Part shown: in pieces, positions 54,808-63,728 of the stretch | Layout: every line of letters starts with the position of its first letter | Numbering within the stretch: position 1 is the first letter of the stretch | Assembly: GCF_026339735.1 (NCBI RefSeq) | Contig: NZ_JAPEQG010000001.1 | Span: forward strand, 2,852,001-2,916,000 | Source: Streptomyces sp. NBC_01669 | GTDB lineage: Bacteria > Actinomycetota > Actinomycetes > Streptomycetales > Streptomycetaceae | Reading direction: 5' to 3' | Length of the DNA stretch: 64,000 nucleotides | The notes under the pieces: generated by a model | Told to the model about the DNA's origin: nothing | What the model saw: the letters and a program-made list of their open reading frames with translations, nothing else | Databases searched by the model: none | Program-made: the position numbers and the translations under genes

Positions 54808-55965
54808 TCAGCGCAGGCCGGTGGACCGGGTCAACGCCGCCTGGATCAGCCGGTCGACCAGCTCCTGGTAGCTCACACCGCTCTCCTGCCACATCCGCGG
54901 GTACATGGAGATCGGGGTGAAGCCCGGCAGCGTGTTGATCTCGTTGATGACGAACGTGCCGTCCTCGGTGAGGAAGAAGTCGGCGCGCACCAGGCCTTCG
55001 CAGGAAGCGGCCTCGAACGCGTCGATCGCGAGCCGCTGGACCTCGGCGGTCTGCTCCTCGGTGAGCGGGGCGGGCACGATCCCGGACGCCGAGTCGATGT
55101 ACTTGGCCTCGAAGTCGTAGAAGTCGTGCGAGGTGACCGGCGGGATCTCGGCGGGCACGCTGGCACGCGGTCCGTCCTCGAACTCCAGCACCCCGCACTC
55201 GATCTCGCGGCCGCGCAGCAGCGACTCGACGAGGAACTTGGGGTCGTGGCGGCGGGCTTCCTCGATCGCCTCGTCGAGTCCGGAGAGGTCGTCGACCTTG
55301 GTGATGCCGATGGACGAGCCGGCCCGCGCGGGCTTCACGAAGAGCGGCCAGCCGTGTTCCCCGGCGAAGTCCACGATGCGCTTGCGGGCGGCGGGGCGGT
55401 CGTTGTCCCATTCGCGGGGGCGGACGACGACGTACGGGCCGACGGGCAGCCCGAACGAGGTGAAAACCCGCTTCATGTATTCCTTGTCCTGGCCGACCGC
55501 CGAGGCGAGCACACCGGCACCCACGTACGGCACGCCGGACAGCTCCAGGAGCCCCTGAAGGGTGCCGTCCTCGCCGTACGGGCCGTGCAGGACGGGGAAG
55601 ACGACATCGACCTCGCCGAGCGCCTTGGGCACCGAGCCGGGCTCGCTGTAGACCACTTCGCGGCTGCCGGGGTCGACGGAGAGCACCACGCCGCCCTCGG
55701 AGGACTCGGCCAGTTGGGCCACGTCCGGCATCTTCCGGTCCGTGATGGCCATGCGTTCGGGCTCGTCGGCGGTGAGCGCCCAGCGGCCGTCCGTCGTGAT
55801 GCCGATCGGCAGGACGTCGTACTTCGTCCGGTCGATGGCGTTCAGGACGGCACCTGCCGTGACGACCGAAATACCGTGTTCGGAGCTGCGGCCGCCGAAC
55901 ACGACGGCCACACGCGGCTTGCGGAGCTGCTGCTTCGGGCTCTGGGGGAGGTTCTCGCTGCTCAT
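54808..55965 (-). CDS. ddl: D-alanine--D-alanine ligase
   Basis: ATP-grasp enzyme joining two D-Ala for the peptidoglycan pentapeptide. It is 385 aa: VAVVFGGRSSEHGISVVTAG, VFPVLHGPYGEDGTLQGLLE, GQDKEYMKRVF, FVKPARAGSSIGITKV, FYDFEAKYIDSASG, RADFFLTEDG and NEINTLPGFTPISMYPRMW. The Tyr in EAKYID fits D-Ala-D-Ala rather than D-Ala-D-Lac formation. It follows gpsA by 60 bp on the same strand. Confidence 0.97.
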   Translation of the reverse strand: MSSENLPQSPKQQLRKPRVAVVFGGRSSEHGISVVTAGAVLNAIDRTKYDVLPIGITTDGRWALTADEPERMAITDRKMPDVAQLAESSEGGVVLSVDPGSREVVYSEPGSVPKALGEVDVVFPVLHGPYGEDGTLQGLLELSGVPYVGAGVLASAVGQDKEYMKRVFTSFGLPVGPYVVVRPREWDNDRPAARKRIVDFAGEHGWPLFVKPARAGSSIGITKVDDLSGLDEAIEEARRHDPKFLVESLLRGREIECGVLEFEDGPRASVPAEIPPVTSHDFYDFEAKYIDSASGIVPAPLTEEQTAEVQRLAIDAFEAASCEGLVRADFFLTEDGTFVINEINTLPGFTPISMYPRMWQESGVSYQELVDRLIQAALTRSTGLR

Positions 55966-56025
55966 ATCGCGATGAGCGTACCTGCTGGTACGGGTCGCGT
56001 CAGCGTCACCGGGGCCGGTCGGGCG

Positions 56026-57036
56026 TCAGTGCCGCTCGGCCTTCGCGCTGCGCGACATCAGCTCGCCCAGAGCGACCATCGGCGGCTTGCCCTCGTGGAC
56101 GATGGAGACGACCGTCTCCGTGATGGGCATGTCGACGCCGTGCCGGCGCGCCAGATCGAGCACCGATTCACAGGACTTGACGCCCTCGGCGGTCTGCTTG
56201 GTGACGGCGATGGTCTCTTCCAGCGTCATGCCACGGCCGAGGTTGGTGCCGAAGGTGTGGTTGCGCGACAGCGGCGAGGAGCACGTCGCCACGAGGTCGC
56301 CGAGGCCCGCGAGTCCGGAGAACGTCAGCGGGTCGGCGCCCATGGCGAGACCGAGCCGGGTGGTCTCGGCGAGGCCGCGGGTGATGAGCGAGCCCTTGGC
56401 GTTGTCACCGAGGCCCATCCCGTCGGCGATGCCGACGGCGAGACCGATGACGTTCTTCACCGCGCCGCCGAGTTCGCAGCCGACCACATCGGTGATGGTG
56501 TACGGGCGGAAGTACGGCGTGTGGCAGGCGGCCTGGAGGCGGCGGGCCACCGACTCGTCCTGGCAGGCGACGACGGCCGCGGCGGGGCGGCGTTCGGCGA
56601 TCTCCTTGGCCAGATTGGGGCCGCTGATGACGGCGATGCGGTCCGCGGGGACCTTGGTGACGTCCTCGATGACCTCACTCATCCGCTTCGCGGTGCCGAG
56701 TTCGACGCCCTTCATCAGCGAGACGAGGACGGTGTCCGGTTCGAGGTGCGGGGCCCAGTCGGCGAGGTTGGCGCGCAGCGTCTGCGACGGCACGACGAGC
56801 ACGGCGAAGTCGGCGCCGCGCAGCGCCTCGGCGGCGTCGGTGGTTGCCCTGATGGATTCGGGGAGCTCAATTCCCGGCAGGTAGTCGGGGTTGGTACGGG
56901 TCGTGTTGACCGCCTCGGCGAGCTCGGCGCGACGGCCCCAGAGGGTGACCTCGCAGCCGGCGTCGGCGAGGATCATGCCGAAGGCCGTACCCCATGAGCC
57001 GGTTCCGAAGACGGCTGCTTTTACGGGGTGCGTCAC
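56026..57036 (-). CDS. gpsA: Glycerol-3-phosphate dehydrogenase (NAD(P)+)
   Basis: Makes sn-glycerol-3-phosphate from DHAP for phospholipid synthesis. It is 336 aa from GTG 57036. The dinucleotide site is AVFGTGSWGTAFGMILADAG; substrate motifs include ISGPNLAKEIAERRPAA, LGGAVKNVIGLAVGIADGMG and GDNAKGSLITRGLAE. The GTG overlaps the plsC stop (GTGA), coupling acyltransferase and precursor synthesis. Confidence 0.97.
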   Translation of the reverse strand: MTHPVKAAVFGTGSWGTAFGMILADAGCEVTLWGRRAELAEAVNTTRTNPDYLPGIELPESIRATTDAAEALRGADFAVLVVPSQTLRANLADWAPHLEPDTVLVSLMKGVELGTAKRMSEVIEDVTKVPADRIAVISGPNLAKEIAERRPAAAVVACQDESVARRLQAACHTPYFRPYTITDVVGCELGGAVKNVIGLAVGIADGMGLGDNAKGSLITRGLAETTRLGLAMGADPLTFSGLAGLGDLVATCSSPLSRNHTFGTNLGRGMTLEETIAVTKQTAEGVKSCESVLDLARRHGVDMPITETVVSIVHEGKPPMVALGELMSRSAKAERH

Positions 57037-57785
57037 TTGGGTCCCTCTCCTTCGGCCTTGCGCCGCTGTTCGGCACGCGCCTTGCGGTGGTCGTAGAGCT
57101 CGGCGGGGGCCTTCTCGCCGCGTACGACTTCGAGCTGGGCGGTGACCGCGGCCATGATGACCTCGGTCGCCTCGCGCAGGACGTCGGGCGTCGGCTCCAT
57201 GTCGTAGAACCGGGAGAGGTCGACGGGCGGACCGGCCTGCACCTGGAGGGTCTTGCGCGGGAAGAGTTGGAGCTTGTTCTCCTTGGCGTACGGCGGCATC
57301 ACCAGGTTCGCGCCCCACTGGGCAACGGGGATGACCGGGGCCTTCGTCATCAACGCGACGCGGGCGGCGCCGGTCTTGCCGGCCATCGGCCACATGTCGG
57401 GGTCGCGGGTGAGGGTGCCCTCCGGGTAGAAGGCGACGCATTCGCCGCGCTCGATGGCGTCGACGGCGGCCCGGAAGGCGTCCAGCGCGTTGGTCGTCTC
57501 GCGGTACACGGGGATCTGTCCGGTGCCACGCAGCATCATTCCGACAAAGGGAGTCTTGAAGAGCCCCGCCTTGGCGAGGAGCCGCGGCACCCGGCCGGTG
57601 TTGTACTGGAAATGACCGTAGGAGAGCGGGTCCAGATACGAGTTGTGATTGACCGCAGTGATGAATCCGCCTTCGGCCGGAATGTGCTCCATTCCCCGCC
57701 AGTCACGCTTGAACAGAACCACCAGCGGCGGTTTTGCGATGACCGCCGCCAGGCGGTACCAGAAGCCGATTCTGCGGCCGGACAC
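57033..57785 (-). CDS. plsC: 1-acyl-sn-glycerol-3-phosphate acyltransferase (PlsC family)
   Basis: A 250-residue membrane-associated acyltransferase converting lysophosphatidate to phosphatidate. Block I is TAVNHNSYLDPLSYGHF (NHxxxxD), block III FYPEGTLTRDPDMWPM and block IV APVIPVAQWGAN. GTG 57785 starts MSGRRIGFWYRLAAVIAKPP. Coupled to gpsA by a 4-bp overlap; divergent from cofC. Confidence 0.93.
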   Translation of the reverse strand: MSGRRIGFWYRLAAVIAKPPLVVLFKRDWRGMEHIPAEGGFITAVNHNSYLDPLSYGHFQYNTGRVPRLLAKAGLFKTPFVGMMLRGTGQIPVYRETTNALDAFRAAVDAIERGECVAFYPEGTLTRDPDMWPMAGKTGAARVALMTKAPVIPVAQWGANLVMPPYAKENKLQLFPRKTLQVQAGPPVDLSRFYDMEPTPDVLREATEVIMAAVTAQLEVVRGEKAPAELYDHRKARAEQRRKAEGEGPK

Positions 57786-57948
57786 TCGGACACCTTCCTC
57801 TACGGACCTGACGTGTTTGCCTGCCTGTGGCGGTCAAGTCTCGCCCCAGGCCCCTGCTCTGTCGAGAACACCGTACGCCCCACCCCCGGGGCCGCCCCTC
57901 CGGGTTGTCGCACCGGGTTGTCGTACCGGCAGGCGAGAATAAGCGGCG

Positions 57949-58632
57949 ATGCGCACCGAGGGGGAGATCGCCACGAACACCGACCGGACCGGGGTGTGGT
58001 CCCTGGTCGTCCCGTTGAAGCCGCTGGCGCGGGCCAAGAGCAGGCTGACGCAGGCAACGGGCCCGCTGCTGCGCCCCCGGCTCGCTCTGGCCTTCGCCCA
58101 GGACACCGTGGCCGCCGCGCTGGCCTGCCGGGCCGTACGGGATGTGGTGGTCGTCACGGACGACCCGATGGCCGGGGCCGCGCTCTCGGCGCTCGGCGCG
58201 CGCATCGTTCCCGACCGACCGGCCGCCGGACTCAACGCCGCGCTGGCCCATGGCGAGCGGGCGATGCGCGACCGAAGGCCCGCCGCCGCAGTCGCCGCGC
58301 TCAACGCGGATCTGCCCGCGCTGCGTCCCGCGGAATTGTCCCGGGTGCTCGAATTCGCCGCTGAATTTCCGCGCGCATTTGTTACGGATGCGGCGGGAAT
58401 CGGCACGACTTTTCTGTCGGCTTCGGTGGGGGTGGAATTGCGTCCGGCTTTCGGAGGTCCGTCCCGGGCCCGGCATCTTGCCTCCGGCGCGGTGGAAATA
58501 GTCCCGTCCGGCATCGACTCGGTCCGCCAGGACGTGGACACCGGCGCCGATCTGCGGGCCGCGCTGGCCCTCGGGGTGGGTCCGCACACGGCGGGCAGCT
58601 TGGCCGCGGAAGTGCCCGCGAGGGACCGATAG
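57949..58632 (+). CDS. cofC: Phosphoenolpyruvate/2-phospholactate guanylyltransferase (CofC/FbiD)
   Basis: Nucleotidyltransferase of F420 synthesis; actinobacterial FbiD uses phosphoenolpyruvate to make the activated precursor for FbiA. It is 227 aa: VVPLKPLARAKSRLTQATG, VVVVTDDPMAGAALSALGAR, AALNADLPALRPAELSRVL, then FGGPSRARHL. ATG 57949 is leader-poor. The next small gene starts 10 bp after its stop and may be cotranscribed. Confidence 0.92.
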   Translation: MRTEGEIATNTDRTGVWSLVVPLKPLARAKSRLTQATGPLLRPRLALAFAQDTVAAALACRAVRDVVVVTDDPMAGAALSALGARIVPDRPAAGLNAALAHGERAMRDRRPAAAVAALNADLPALRPAELSRVLEFAAEFPRAFVTDAAGIGTTFLSASVGVELRPAFGGPSRARHLASGAVEIVPSGIDSVRQDVDTGADLRAALALGVGPHTAGSLAAEVPARDR

Positions 58633-58642
58633 GCTGCCGTTC

Positions 58643-58846
58643 ATGCAGGCGACCTCGTACACGTACGACCCCGAGACCCGCACCGGCAGTGTGCTGCTCG
58701 ACGACGGCACCCCGGTGGAATTCGACGCCCCGGCCTTCGACGCGGGCGGCCTGCGGCTGTTGCGCCCGGGGCAGCGGGTGCGGATCGAGGTGGAGGGCGA
58801 GGGAGCGACGCTGCGGATCACCCTGGTGACGCTGCAGACGTTCTGA
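58643..58846 (+). CDS. Small conserved protein, possible beta-barrel, unknown function
   Basis: A 67-residue protein: MQATSYTYDPETRTGSVLLD, FDAPAFDAGGLRLLRPGQRV and EGATLRITLVTLQTF. Alternating hydrophobic/charged strands and the LLRPGQRVRIEVEG turn suggest a small OB-like barrel, reminiscent of cold-shock proteins but lacking their RNP motifs. It starts 10 bp after cofC and ends at a strong hairpin. Function unknown. Confidence 0.8.
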   Translation: MQATSYTYDPETRTGSVLLDDGTPVEFDAPAFDAGGLRLLRPGQRVRIEVEGEGATLRITLVTLQTF

Positions 58847-58895
58847 AGGGCGCGTCCGGCCCGCTGGGCCGCTGAACGCACCCCGGACAGCCCGC

Positions 58896-58925
58896 GGGCC
58901 GGGCTCCCCGAGGGGAGCCCGGCCC
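58896..58925. terminator. Convergent terminator hairpin before hupS
   Basis: GGGCCGGGCTCCCC (58896-58909) and its perfect complement (58912-58925) form a 14-bp stem with a 2-nt GA centre. It lies between the 67-aa gene (+) and hupS (-). Confidence 0.85.
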
Positions 58926-58957
58926 GGCGCGTGTGAGGAGCCCTGCGCTGCTCGGTC

Positions 58958-59620
58958 TCACTTCTTCCGTGCGACGGCCTTCTTGGCCGTGGTCTTGCGC
59001 GCCGTGGCCTTCTTCGCGGGCGCCTTCTTCGCCGTGGCCTTCTTGGCGGGCGCGGTCTTGGCGGCGACGGCCTTCTTGGCAGCCGTCGTCTTCTTCGCCG
59101 CTGCGGTGGTCTTCGCGGCTGCCGTGGTCTTCTTGGCCGCCACGGTGGTCTTCTTCGCGGCGGTCTTCTTGGCCGCGGCGGTCTTCGCCGCCGTCACGGT
59201 CTTCTTGGCGGTGACCTTCTTCGCCGCGGCCTTCTTGGCGGTGGCCTTCTTGGCGGCGGCCTTGGTGATCGCACGGGCGGAAACACCGCCCGTGAGGCTG
59301 CCCTTGGGCGCCTTCTTCACGGCCACATCGTGCTTGGGAAGCTTCTTCGAGCCGCTGACCAGGTCCTTGAAGCCCTGTCCCGCACGGAAACGGGGCACCG
59401 AGGTCTTCTTGACCCGCACGCGCTCACCCGTCTGCGGGTTGCGGGCGTAGCGGGCCGGGCGGTCGACCTTCTCGAACGAGCCGAAACCGGTGACCGAGAC
59501 CCGGTCCCCCGCGACAACTGCACGGACGATCGCGTCGAGTACCGCGTCGACAGCGTCCGCGGCCTGCTGACGGCCGCCGACCTTGTCGGCAATCGCTTCT
59601 ACGAGCTGTGCCTTGTTCAC
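58958..59620 (-). CDS. hupS: HU-family nucleoid protein with lysine/alanine tail (HupS)
   Basis: Actinobacterial HU protein with a histone H1-like tail, important in Streptomyces spore nucleoids. It is 220 aa. The HU domain (1-90) begins MNKAQLVEAIADKVGGRQQA and has GFGSFEKVDRPARYARNPQT and the DNA-contacting VRVKKTSVPRFRAGQGFKD. From about residue 120 the tail is almost only K, A and T in KKTAAKK/AAKKTT units. The tail's low complexity is normal for the family. Confidence 0.97.
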   Translation of the reverse strand: MNKAQLVEAIADKVGGRQQAADAVDAVLDAIVRAVVAGDRVSVTGFGSFEKVDRPARYARNPQTGERVRVKKTSVPRFRAGQGFKDLVSGSKKLPKHDVAVKKAPKGSLTGGVSARAITKAAAKKATAKKAAAKKVTAKKTVTAAKTAAAKKTAAKKTTVAAKKTTAAAKTTAAAKKTTAAKKAVAAKTAPAKKATAKKAPAKKATARKTTAKKAVARKK

Positions 59621-59764
59621 GTCTTCCCCTTCGGAGACATTGCCAGAACGTAAGTGTTCAAGCGTTTTCGCACGTTAGGCAGATATATACCGCAAATCAA
59701 ACACGAAACGGGCTAATCACCCTAGTGCCGCAACGAAGTCGACCGCTGCGCAGTTCCGCAGAGG

Positions 59765-59992
59765 TCAGTCACCTTCGGGGAATCGGCCCTCATCGAGGTC
59801 CTTCATCAACCGGTCCAGACGCCTTGCCGCATCCGGGAGATCGTGCTTCGCCGCAGCCGTGATGACCAACAGCTTCCGGGACAGCGCCATCCGTACGCCC
59901 TCCGGGACTTGCAGTGCGCGCACTCTTGTGTGCGCTTCCTTCAATCGGTCGGCGACTTGGCCATAAAGCTTGAGTTGGCTGTCGCGTTCCAT
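59765..59992 (-). CDS. Small conserved protein, unknown function
   Basis: A 75-residue, predicted all-helical protein: MERDSQLKLYGQVADRLKEA, MALSRKLLVITAAAKHDLPD and AARRLDRLMKDLDEGRFPEG. I do not recognise a domain. ATG 59992 was preferred to an upstream start at 60043 that adds Arg-rich non-conserved residues. It lies between leuD (upstream, with a terminator between) and hupS. Confidence 0.75.
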   Translation of the reverse strand: MERDSQLKLYGQVADRLKEAHTRVRALQVPEGVRMALSRKLLVITAAAKHDLPDAARRLDRLMKDLDEGRFPEGD

Positions 59993-60046
59993 GCACCGAT
60001 TGTGCCATCTGGGGCGAGTTGTCGCCCGACGGGGTCTCAACAAGCG

Positions 60047-60080
60047 ACTGCGCCCCCTACCAGAAGGCAGGGGGCGCAGT
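60047..60080 (-). terminator. Terminator downstream of leuCD
   Basis: ACTGCGCCCCCT (60047-60058) and AGGGGGCGCAGT (60069-60080) form a 12-bp perfect stem with a 10-nt loop, 17 bp past the leuD stop. Confidence 0.85.
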
Positions 60081-60096
60081 ACTGGAAACGCGCTGC

Positions 60097-60690
60097 TCAG
60101 GCGTTAATTGTACGCGGCTTGAAGGTCGGCCTTGCCGCCTCATAAGTCGCGATGTCCGCTTCGTTCTGAAGGGTGAGGCTGATGTCGTCCAGCCCGTTCA
60201 GCAGTCGCCAGCGGGCGTTCTCGTCGAGCTCGAAGTCGGCGGTGATGCCCTCGGCCCGGACCTGGCGCGCCTCCAGGTCGACGGTGACCTCGGCGGCCGG
60301 GTCGGCCTCGGTCAGGTCCCACAGTGCGTCGACGACCTCCTGGTCGAGGACCACGGTCAGCAGCCCGTTCTTCAGCGAGTTGCCGCGGAAGATGTCGGCG
60401 AACCGGGAGGAGATGACGGCCTTGAAGCCGTAGTTCTGCAGGGCCCAGACGGCGTGTTCACGGGAGGACCCGGTACCGAAGTCGGGACCGGCCACCAGGA
60501 CCGTTGCGCCGTCCCGCTCGGGCCGGTTGAGGACGAACTCGGGGTCCTTGCGCCATGCCTCGAAGAGCCCGTCCTCGAAGCCGTCGCGGGTGACCTTCTT
60601 CAGCCAGTGGGCGGGGATGATCTGGTCGGTGTCGACGTTGCTGCGGCGCAGCGGGACGGCCCGGCCGGTGTGTGCGGTGAAAGCTTCCAT
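60097..60690 (-). CDS. leuD: 3-isopropylmalate dehydratase small subunit
   Basis: Small subunit of isopropylmalate isomerase in leucine synthesis. It is 197 aa from ATG 60690: [33 protein letters not shown], the aconitase-type [20 protein letters not shown], then [17 protein letters not shown]. It starts 5 bp after leuC, so it is cotranscribed. Confidence 0.97.
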   Translation of the reverse strand: MEAFTAHTGRAVPLRRSNVDTDQIIPAHWLKKVTRDGFEDGLFEAWRKDPEFVLNRPERDGATVLVAGPDFGTGSSREHAVWALQNYGFKAVISSRFADIFRGNSLKNGLLTVVLDQEVVDALWDLTEADPAAEVTVDLEARQVRAEGITADFELDENARWRLLNGLDDISLTLQNEADIATYEAARPTFKPRTINA

Positions 60691-60695
60691 GGTTC

Positions 60696-62120
60696 TCAGA
60701 CTCCGGCGGAGGTAAGGGCGTCGGACAGGTCGGCCGGCGAGGCCAGGTGGCCCAGCACGGCCGTGGCGGCGGCGACCTGCGGGGAGACCAGGTGGGTACG
60801 GCCGCCCTTGCCCTGCCGGCCCTCGAAGTTTCGGTTCGAGGTCGACGCGGAGCGCTCGCCGGGGGCCAGCTGGTCGGGGTTCATGCCGAGACACATCGAG
60901 CAGCCCGCGTGCCGCCATTCCGCGCCGGCCGCGGTGAAGACCTTGTCCAGGCCCTCCTCGACGGCCTGCAGGGCGACCCGGACCGAGCCCGGGACAACCA
61001 GCATCCGTACGCCGTCGGCGACTTTGCGGCCGTCCAGGATCGCGGCCGCGTTGCGCAGGTCCTCGATCCGGCCGTTGGTGCAGGAGCCTACGAATACGGT
61101 GTCGACGTTGATCTCGCGCAGCGGCTGTCCGGCGGTCAACCCCATGTATTCCAGGGCCTTTTCGGCGGCGTTCCGCTCCGAGGCGTCCTCGTACGAAGCC
61201 GGGTCGGGGACGTTGGCCGACAGCGGCGCGCCCTGGCCGGGGTTGGTGCCCCAAGTGACGAACGGCGCCAGTTCGGCGGCGTCGATGACGACCTCGGCGT
61301 CGAAGACCGCGTCGTCGTCCGTGCGCAGCGTCTTCCAGTACGCGACGGCGGCGTCCCAGTCCTCGCCCTGCGGGGCGTGGTCGCGGCCCTTCAGGTAGTC
61401 GAACGTGGTCTCGTCCGGGGCGATCATGCCGGCCCGGGCGCCCGCCTCGATCGACATGTTGCAGATGGTCATCCGGGCTTCCATCGAGAGCTTCTCGATG
61501 GCGGAGCCGCGGTATTCGAGGATGTAGCCCTGGCCGCCGCCGGTGCCGATCCGGGCGATGATCGCGAGGATCAGGTCCTTGGCCGTGACACCGTCGGGCA
61601 GTTCACCGTCGATGGTGATCGCCATGGTCTTCGGGCGGGCCAGCGGCAGCGTCTGCGTGGCCAGGACGTGCTCGACCTGGCTGGTGCCGATACCGAACGC
61701 CAGCGCGCCGAAAGCGCCGTGCGTGGAGGTGTGGGAGTCGCCGCAGACGACGGTGGTGCCGGGCTGGGTCAGACCCAGCTGCGGGCCGACCACGTGCACG
61801 ACGCCCTGCTCGACGTCGCCCAGCGGGTGCAGCCGTACGCCGAACTCCGCGCAGTTCTTGCGCAGGGTCTCCAACTGGGCTCGGGAGACCGGGTCGGCGA
61901 TCGGCTTGTCGATGTCGAGGGTCGGGGTGTTGTGATCCTCGGTGGCGATGGTGAGGTCGAGGCGCCGCACCCGGCGTCCGGCCTGCCGGAGGCCGTCGAA
62001 GGCCTGGGGGCTGGTCACCTCGTGCAGCAGGTGCAGATCGATGAAGAGAAGATCGGGCTCGCCGTCCGCGCGCCGGACGACGTGGTCGTCCCAGACCTTC
62101 TCCGCGAGTGTCCTACCCAT
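60696..62120 (-). CDS. leuC: 3-isopropylmalate dehydratase large subunit
   Basis: Aconitase-family [4Fe-4S] subunit, 474 aa. Cluster cysteines appear in [20 protein letters not shown] and [20 protein letters not shown] (third position in the CxxC). Other motifs are [34 protein letters not shown] and [19 protein letters not shown]. It is divergent from ndgR across a 175-bp gap that holds a likely NdgR operator. Confidence 0.97.
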   Translation of the reverse strand: MGRTLAEKVWDDHVVRRADGEPDLLFIDLHLLHEVTSPQAFDGLRQAGRRVRRLDLTIATEDHNTPTLDIDKPIADPVSRAQLETLRKNCAEFGVRLHPLGDVEQGVVHVVGPQLGLTQPGTTVVCGDSHTSTHGAFGALAFGIGTSQVEHVLATQTLPLARPKTMAITIDGELPDGVTAKDLILAIIARIGTGGGQGYILEYRGSAIEKLSMEARMTICNMSIEAGARAGMIAPDETTFDYLKGRDHAPQGEDWDAAVAYWKTLRTDDDAVFDAEVVIDAAELAPFVTWGTNPGQGAPLSANVPDPASYEDASERNAAEKALEYMGLTAGQPLREINVDTVFVGSCTNGRIEDLRNAAAILDGRKVADGVRMLVVPGSVRVALQAVEEGLDKVFTAAGAEWRHAGCSMCLGMNPDQLAPGERSASTSNRNFEGRQGKGGRTHLVSPQVAAATAVLGHLASPADLSDALTSAGV

Positions 62121-62260
62121 CGCTTTCCCTCCGGCCGGCGTCTTCGCCGGCCCAACTAGAGATTTCGGTGCGCCGCCGTCCGGACCCCCGTGCGGGGCGG
62201 TGGCTACGGGCCGTTGTGCGGCCGCCCCTACAGGTTCGCAACTTCTGCCGGAAATTGAAC

Positions 62261-62295
62261 TTGCGTTTCACAGAGTGAGACGCGAGTATCGTCGT
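62261..62295 (+). promoter_or_regulatory. ndgR promoter with overlapping palindromic operator
   Basis: TTGCGT (62261-62266), 17 bp, then GAGTAT (62284-62289); the expected start point is the A of ATG 62296, so the ndgR mRNA is probably leaderless. GTTTCAC-AGA-GTGAGAC (62265-62281) is a near-perfect inverted repeat overlapping the -35 box and spacer. It is a plausible NdgR site controlling ndgR and leuCD. Confidence 0.6.
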
Positions 62296-63012
62296 ATGGA
62301 CAACTCTAGCGGCGTCGGCGTTCTCGACAAGGCGGCTCTGGTATTGAGCGCCCTGGAGTCCGGTCCGGCCACCCTCGCCGGACTGGTCGCGGCGACCGGG
62401 CTTGCACGACCCACGGCTCATCGACTGGCTGTGGCACTGGAACACCACCGGATGGTGGCGAGGGACATGCAGGGCCGATTCATCCTCGGCCCCCGACTGG
62501 CGGAGCTCGCGGCCGCGGCAGGCGAGGACCGCCTGCTGGCGACGGCGGGCCCGGTGCTCACGCATCTGCGGGACATCACCGGCGAGAGCGCGCAGCTCTA
62601 CCGCCGGCAGGGCGACATGCGGATCTGCGTGGCTGCGGCGGAGCGGCTGTCCGGACTGCGGGACACCGTGCCGGTGGGCTCCACCCTGACCATGAAGGCG
62701 GGCTCATCGGCCCAGATCCTGATGGCCTGGGAGGAGCCGGAGCGCCTGCACCGCGGCCTCCAGGGCGCCCGCTTCACGGCGACGGCGCTCTCGGGCGTGC
62801 GCCGCCGGGGCTGGGCCCAGTCGATCGGCGAGCGGGAGCCGGGCGTCGCCTCGGTCTCGGCGCCGGTACGCGGGCCGTCGAACCGGGTGGTCGCCGCGGT
62901 CTCGGTCTCCGGACCGATCGAGCGGCTGACCCGCCACCCAGGACGGATGCATGCCCAGGCGGTCATCGACTCGGCGGCCCGGCTGAGCGAGGCCCTGCGC
63001 CGCAACGGCTGA
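62296..63012 (+). CDS. ndgR: IclR-family regulator NdgR
   Basis: Amino-acid-responsive IclR regulator of leuCD and other genes in Streptomyces. It is 238 aa, the family length. The N-terminal winged helix covers about residues 8-60 (VLDKAALVLSALESGPATLA, LARPTAHRLAVALEHH). The C-terminal effector domain includes PVLTHLRDITGESAQLYRRQ and VSGPIERLTRHPGRMHA. There is no ribosome binding site; a promoter abuts the ATG. Divergent from leuC as in S. coelicolor. Confidence 0.96.
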   Translation: MDNSSGVGVLDKAALVLSALESGPATLAGLVAATGLARPTAHRLAVALEHHRMVARDMQGRFILGPRLAELAAAAGEDRLLATAGPVLTHLRDITGESAQLYRRQGDMRICVAAAERLSGLRDTVPVGSTLTMKAGSSAQILMAWEEPERLHRGLQGARFTATALSGVRRRGWAQSIGEREPGVASVSAPVRGPSNRVVAAVSVSGPIERLTRHPGRMHAQAVIDSAARLSEALRRNG

Positions 63013-63130
63013 CGTACGGATCACGTACACAGGCGCAGCCTCGGACCCGCCTGCCGCACAAGCCCGGCACGCAGGCCCGGCAGAGCAAGAAATCGTTCCC
63101 CGGCCGTCCCAGCGTCGTGACGGCCCCCTC

Positions 63131-63637
63131 TCAGCCCTTCCGTTCCGTGGACGAGCGGTGCGCGAAACGGTCCGCCGCCCTCCGTCCCCGCTCCTCGATC
63201 GGCAGCACGCCCGTCGCCGCAGCCAGTCCGTACGGCGGCATGTCGGCGTAGATCGATTCGTACGACCCCTCGGGCGCGACGTATGTCTCGTGCCACAGCC
63301 CCACGTGCTGCCGGGACTTCTTCTCCTTGCGGTTCATCATCGCCCAGGCCTTGCGGTGGAACATGTCGGGCGCGGCGGCGTACGCGTAGAGCTTCTCCTT
63401 GGACTCCCAGTACTGGACGACGTAGTACGTCCTCGGCGATCCGGACAGCAGGGTGTAGCCGAGCAGCCCGCGGCTCCTGTCCCGGCTCAACTCCCGCAGC
63501 ATGCGCGGCATTGCCACGAAGACCGGCAGCCAGTGGTGCACGCCCCAGAAGTGATTGATGCGCATCCCGATGAGCAGGACGACCACGTCCCCCTCGGCTG
63601 CCGCGGTCGTCCGCCCCGGTATCGGCTTCGCACGCAT
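63131..63637 (-). CDS. DUF4188-family protein
   Basis: A 168-residue protein: VVVLLIGMRINHFWGVHHWL, SRGLLGYTLLSGSPRTYYVV, QYWESKEKLYAYAAAPDMFH and WHETYVAPEGSYESIYADMP. The ferredoxin-like fold expected of DUF4188 resembles heme-degrading/ABM monooxygenases, but activity is unproven. ATG 63637 follows AGGGGG by 6 nt; upstream starts (to 63781) overlap the operator and divergent gene. Control by the divergent MerR protein is likely. Confidence 0.85.
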   Translation of the reverse strand: MRAKPIPGRTTAAAEGDVVVLLIGMRINHFWGVHHWLPVFVAMPRMLRELSRDRSRGLLGYTLLSGSPRTYYVVQYWESKEKLYAYAAAPDMFHRKAWAMMNRKEKKSRQHVGLWHETYVAPEGSYESIYADMPPYGLAAATGVLPIEERGRRAADRFAHRSSTERKG

Positions 63638-63668
63638 GCCTTGCCCCCTGATCATGTTGGAGAGTGCG

Positions 63669-63687
63669 GCTATCCAATGATTGGATA
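63669..63687. promoter_or_regulatory. Perfect palindromic operator between DUF4188 and MerR genes
   Basis: CTATCCAATGATTGGATAG: 9-bp arms around a single G, in the 91-bp divergent gap. Position and symmetry fit a site for the adjacent MerR-type regulator controlling both genes. Confidence 0.75.
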
Positions 63688-63728
63688 GTGACACTGCCCA
63701 AGGGGTGGCGCAAGGGAAGGCACAGAAC

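Noticed and set aside
62265..62281. GTTTCAC...GTGAGAC considered as a parS site.
   Set aside because: The parS consensus is an uninterrupted 14- to 16-bp palindrome (GTTTCACGTGAAAC); here there is a 3-bp AGA centre and a mismatch.
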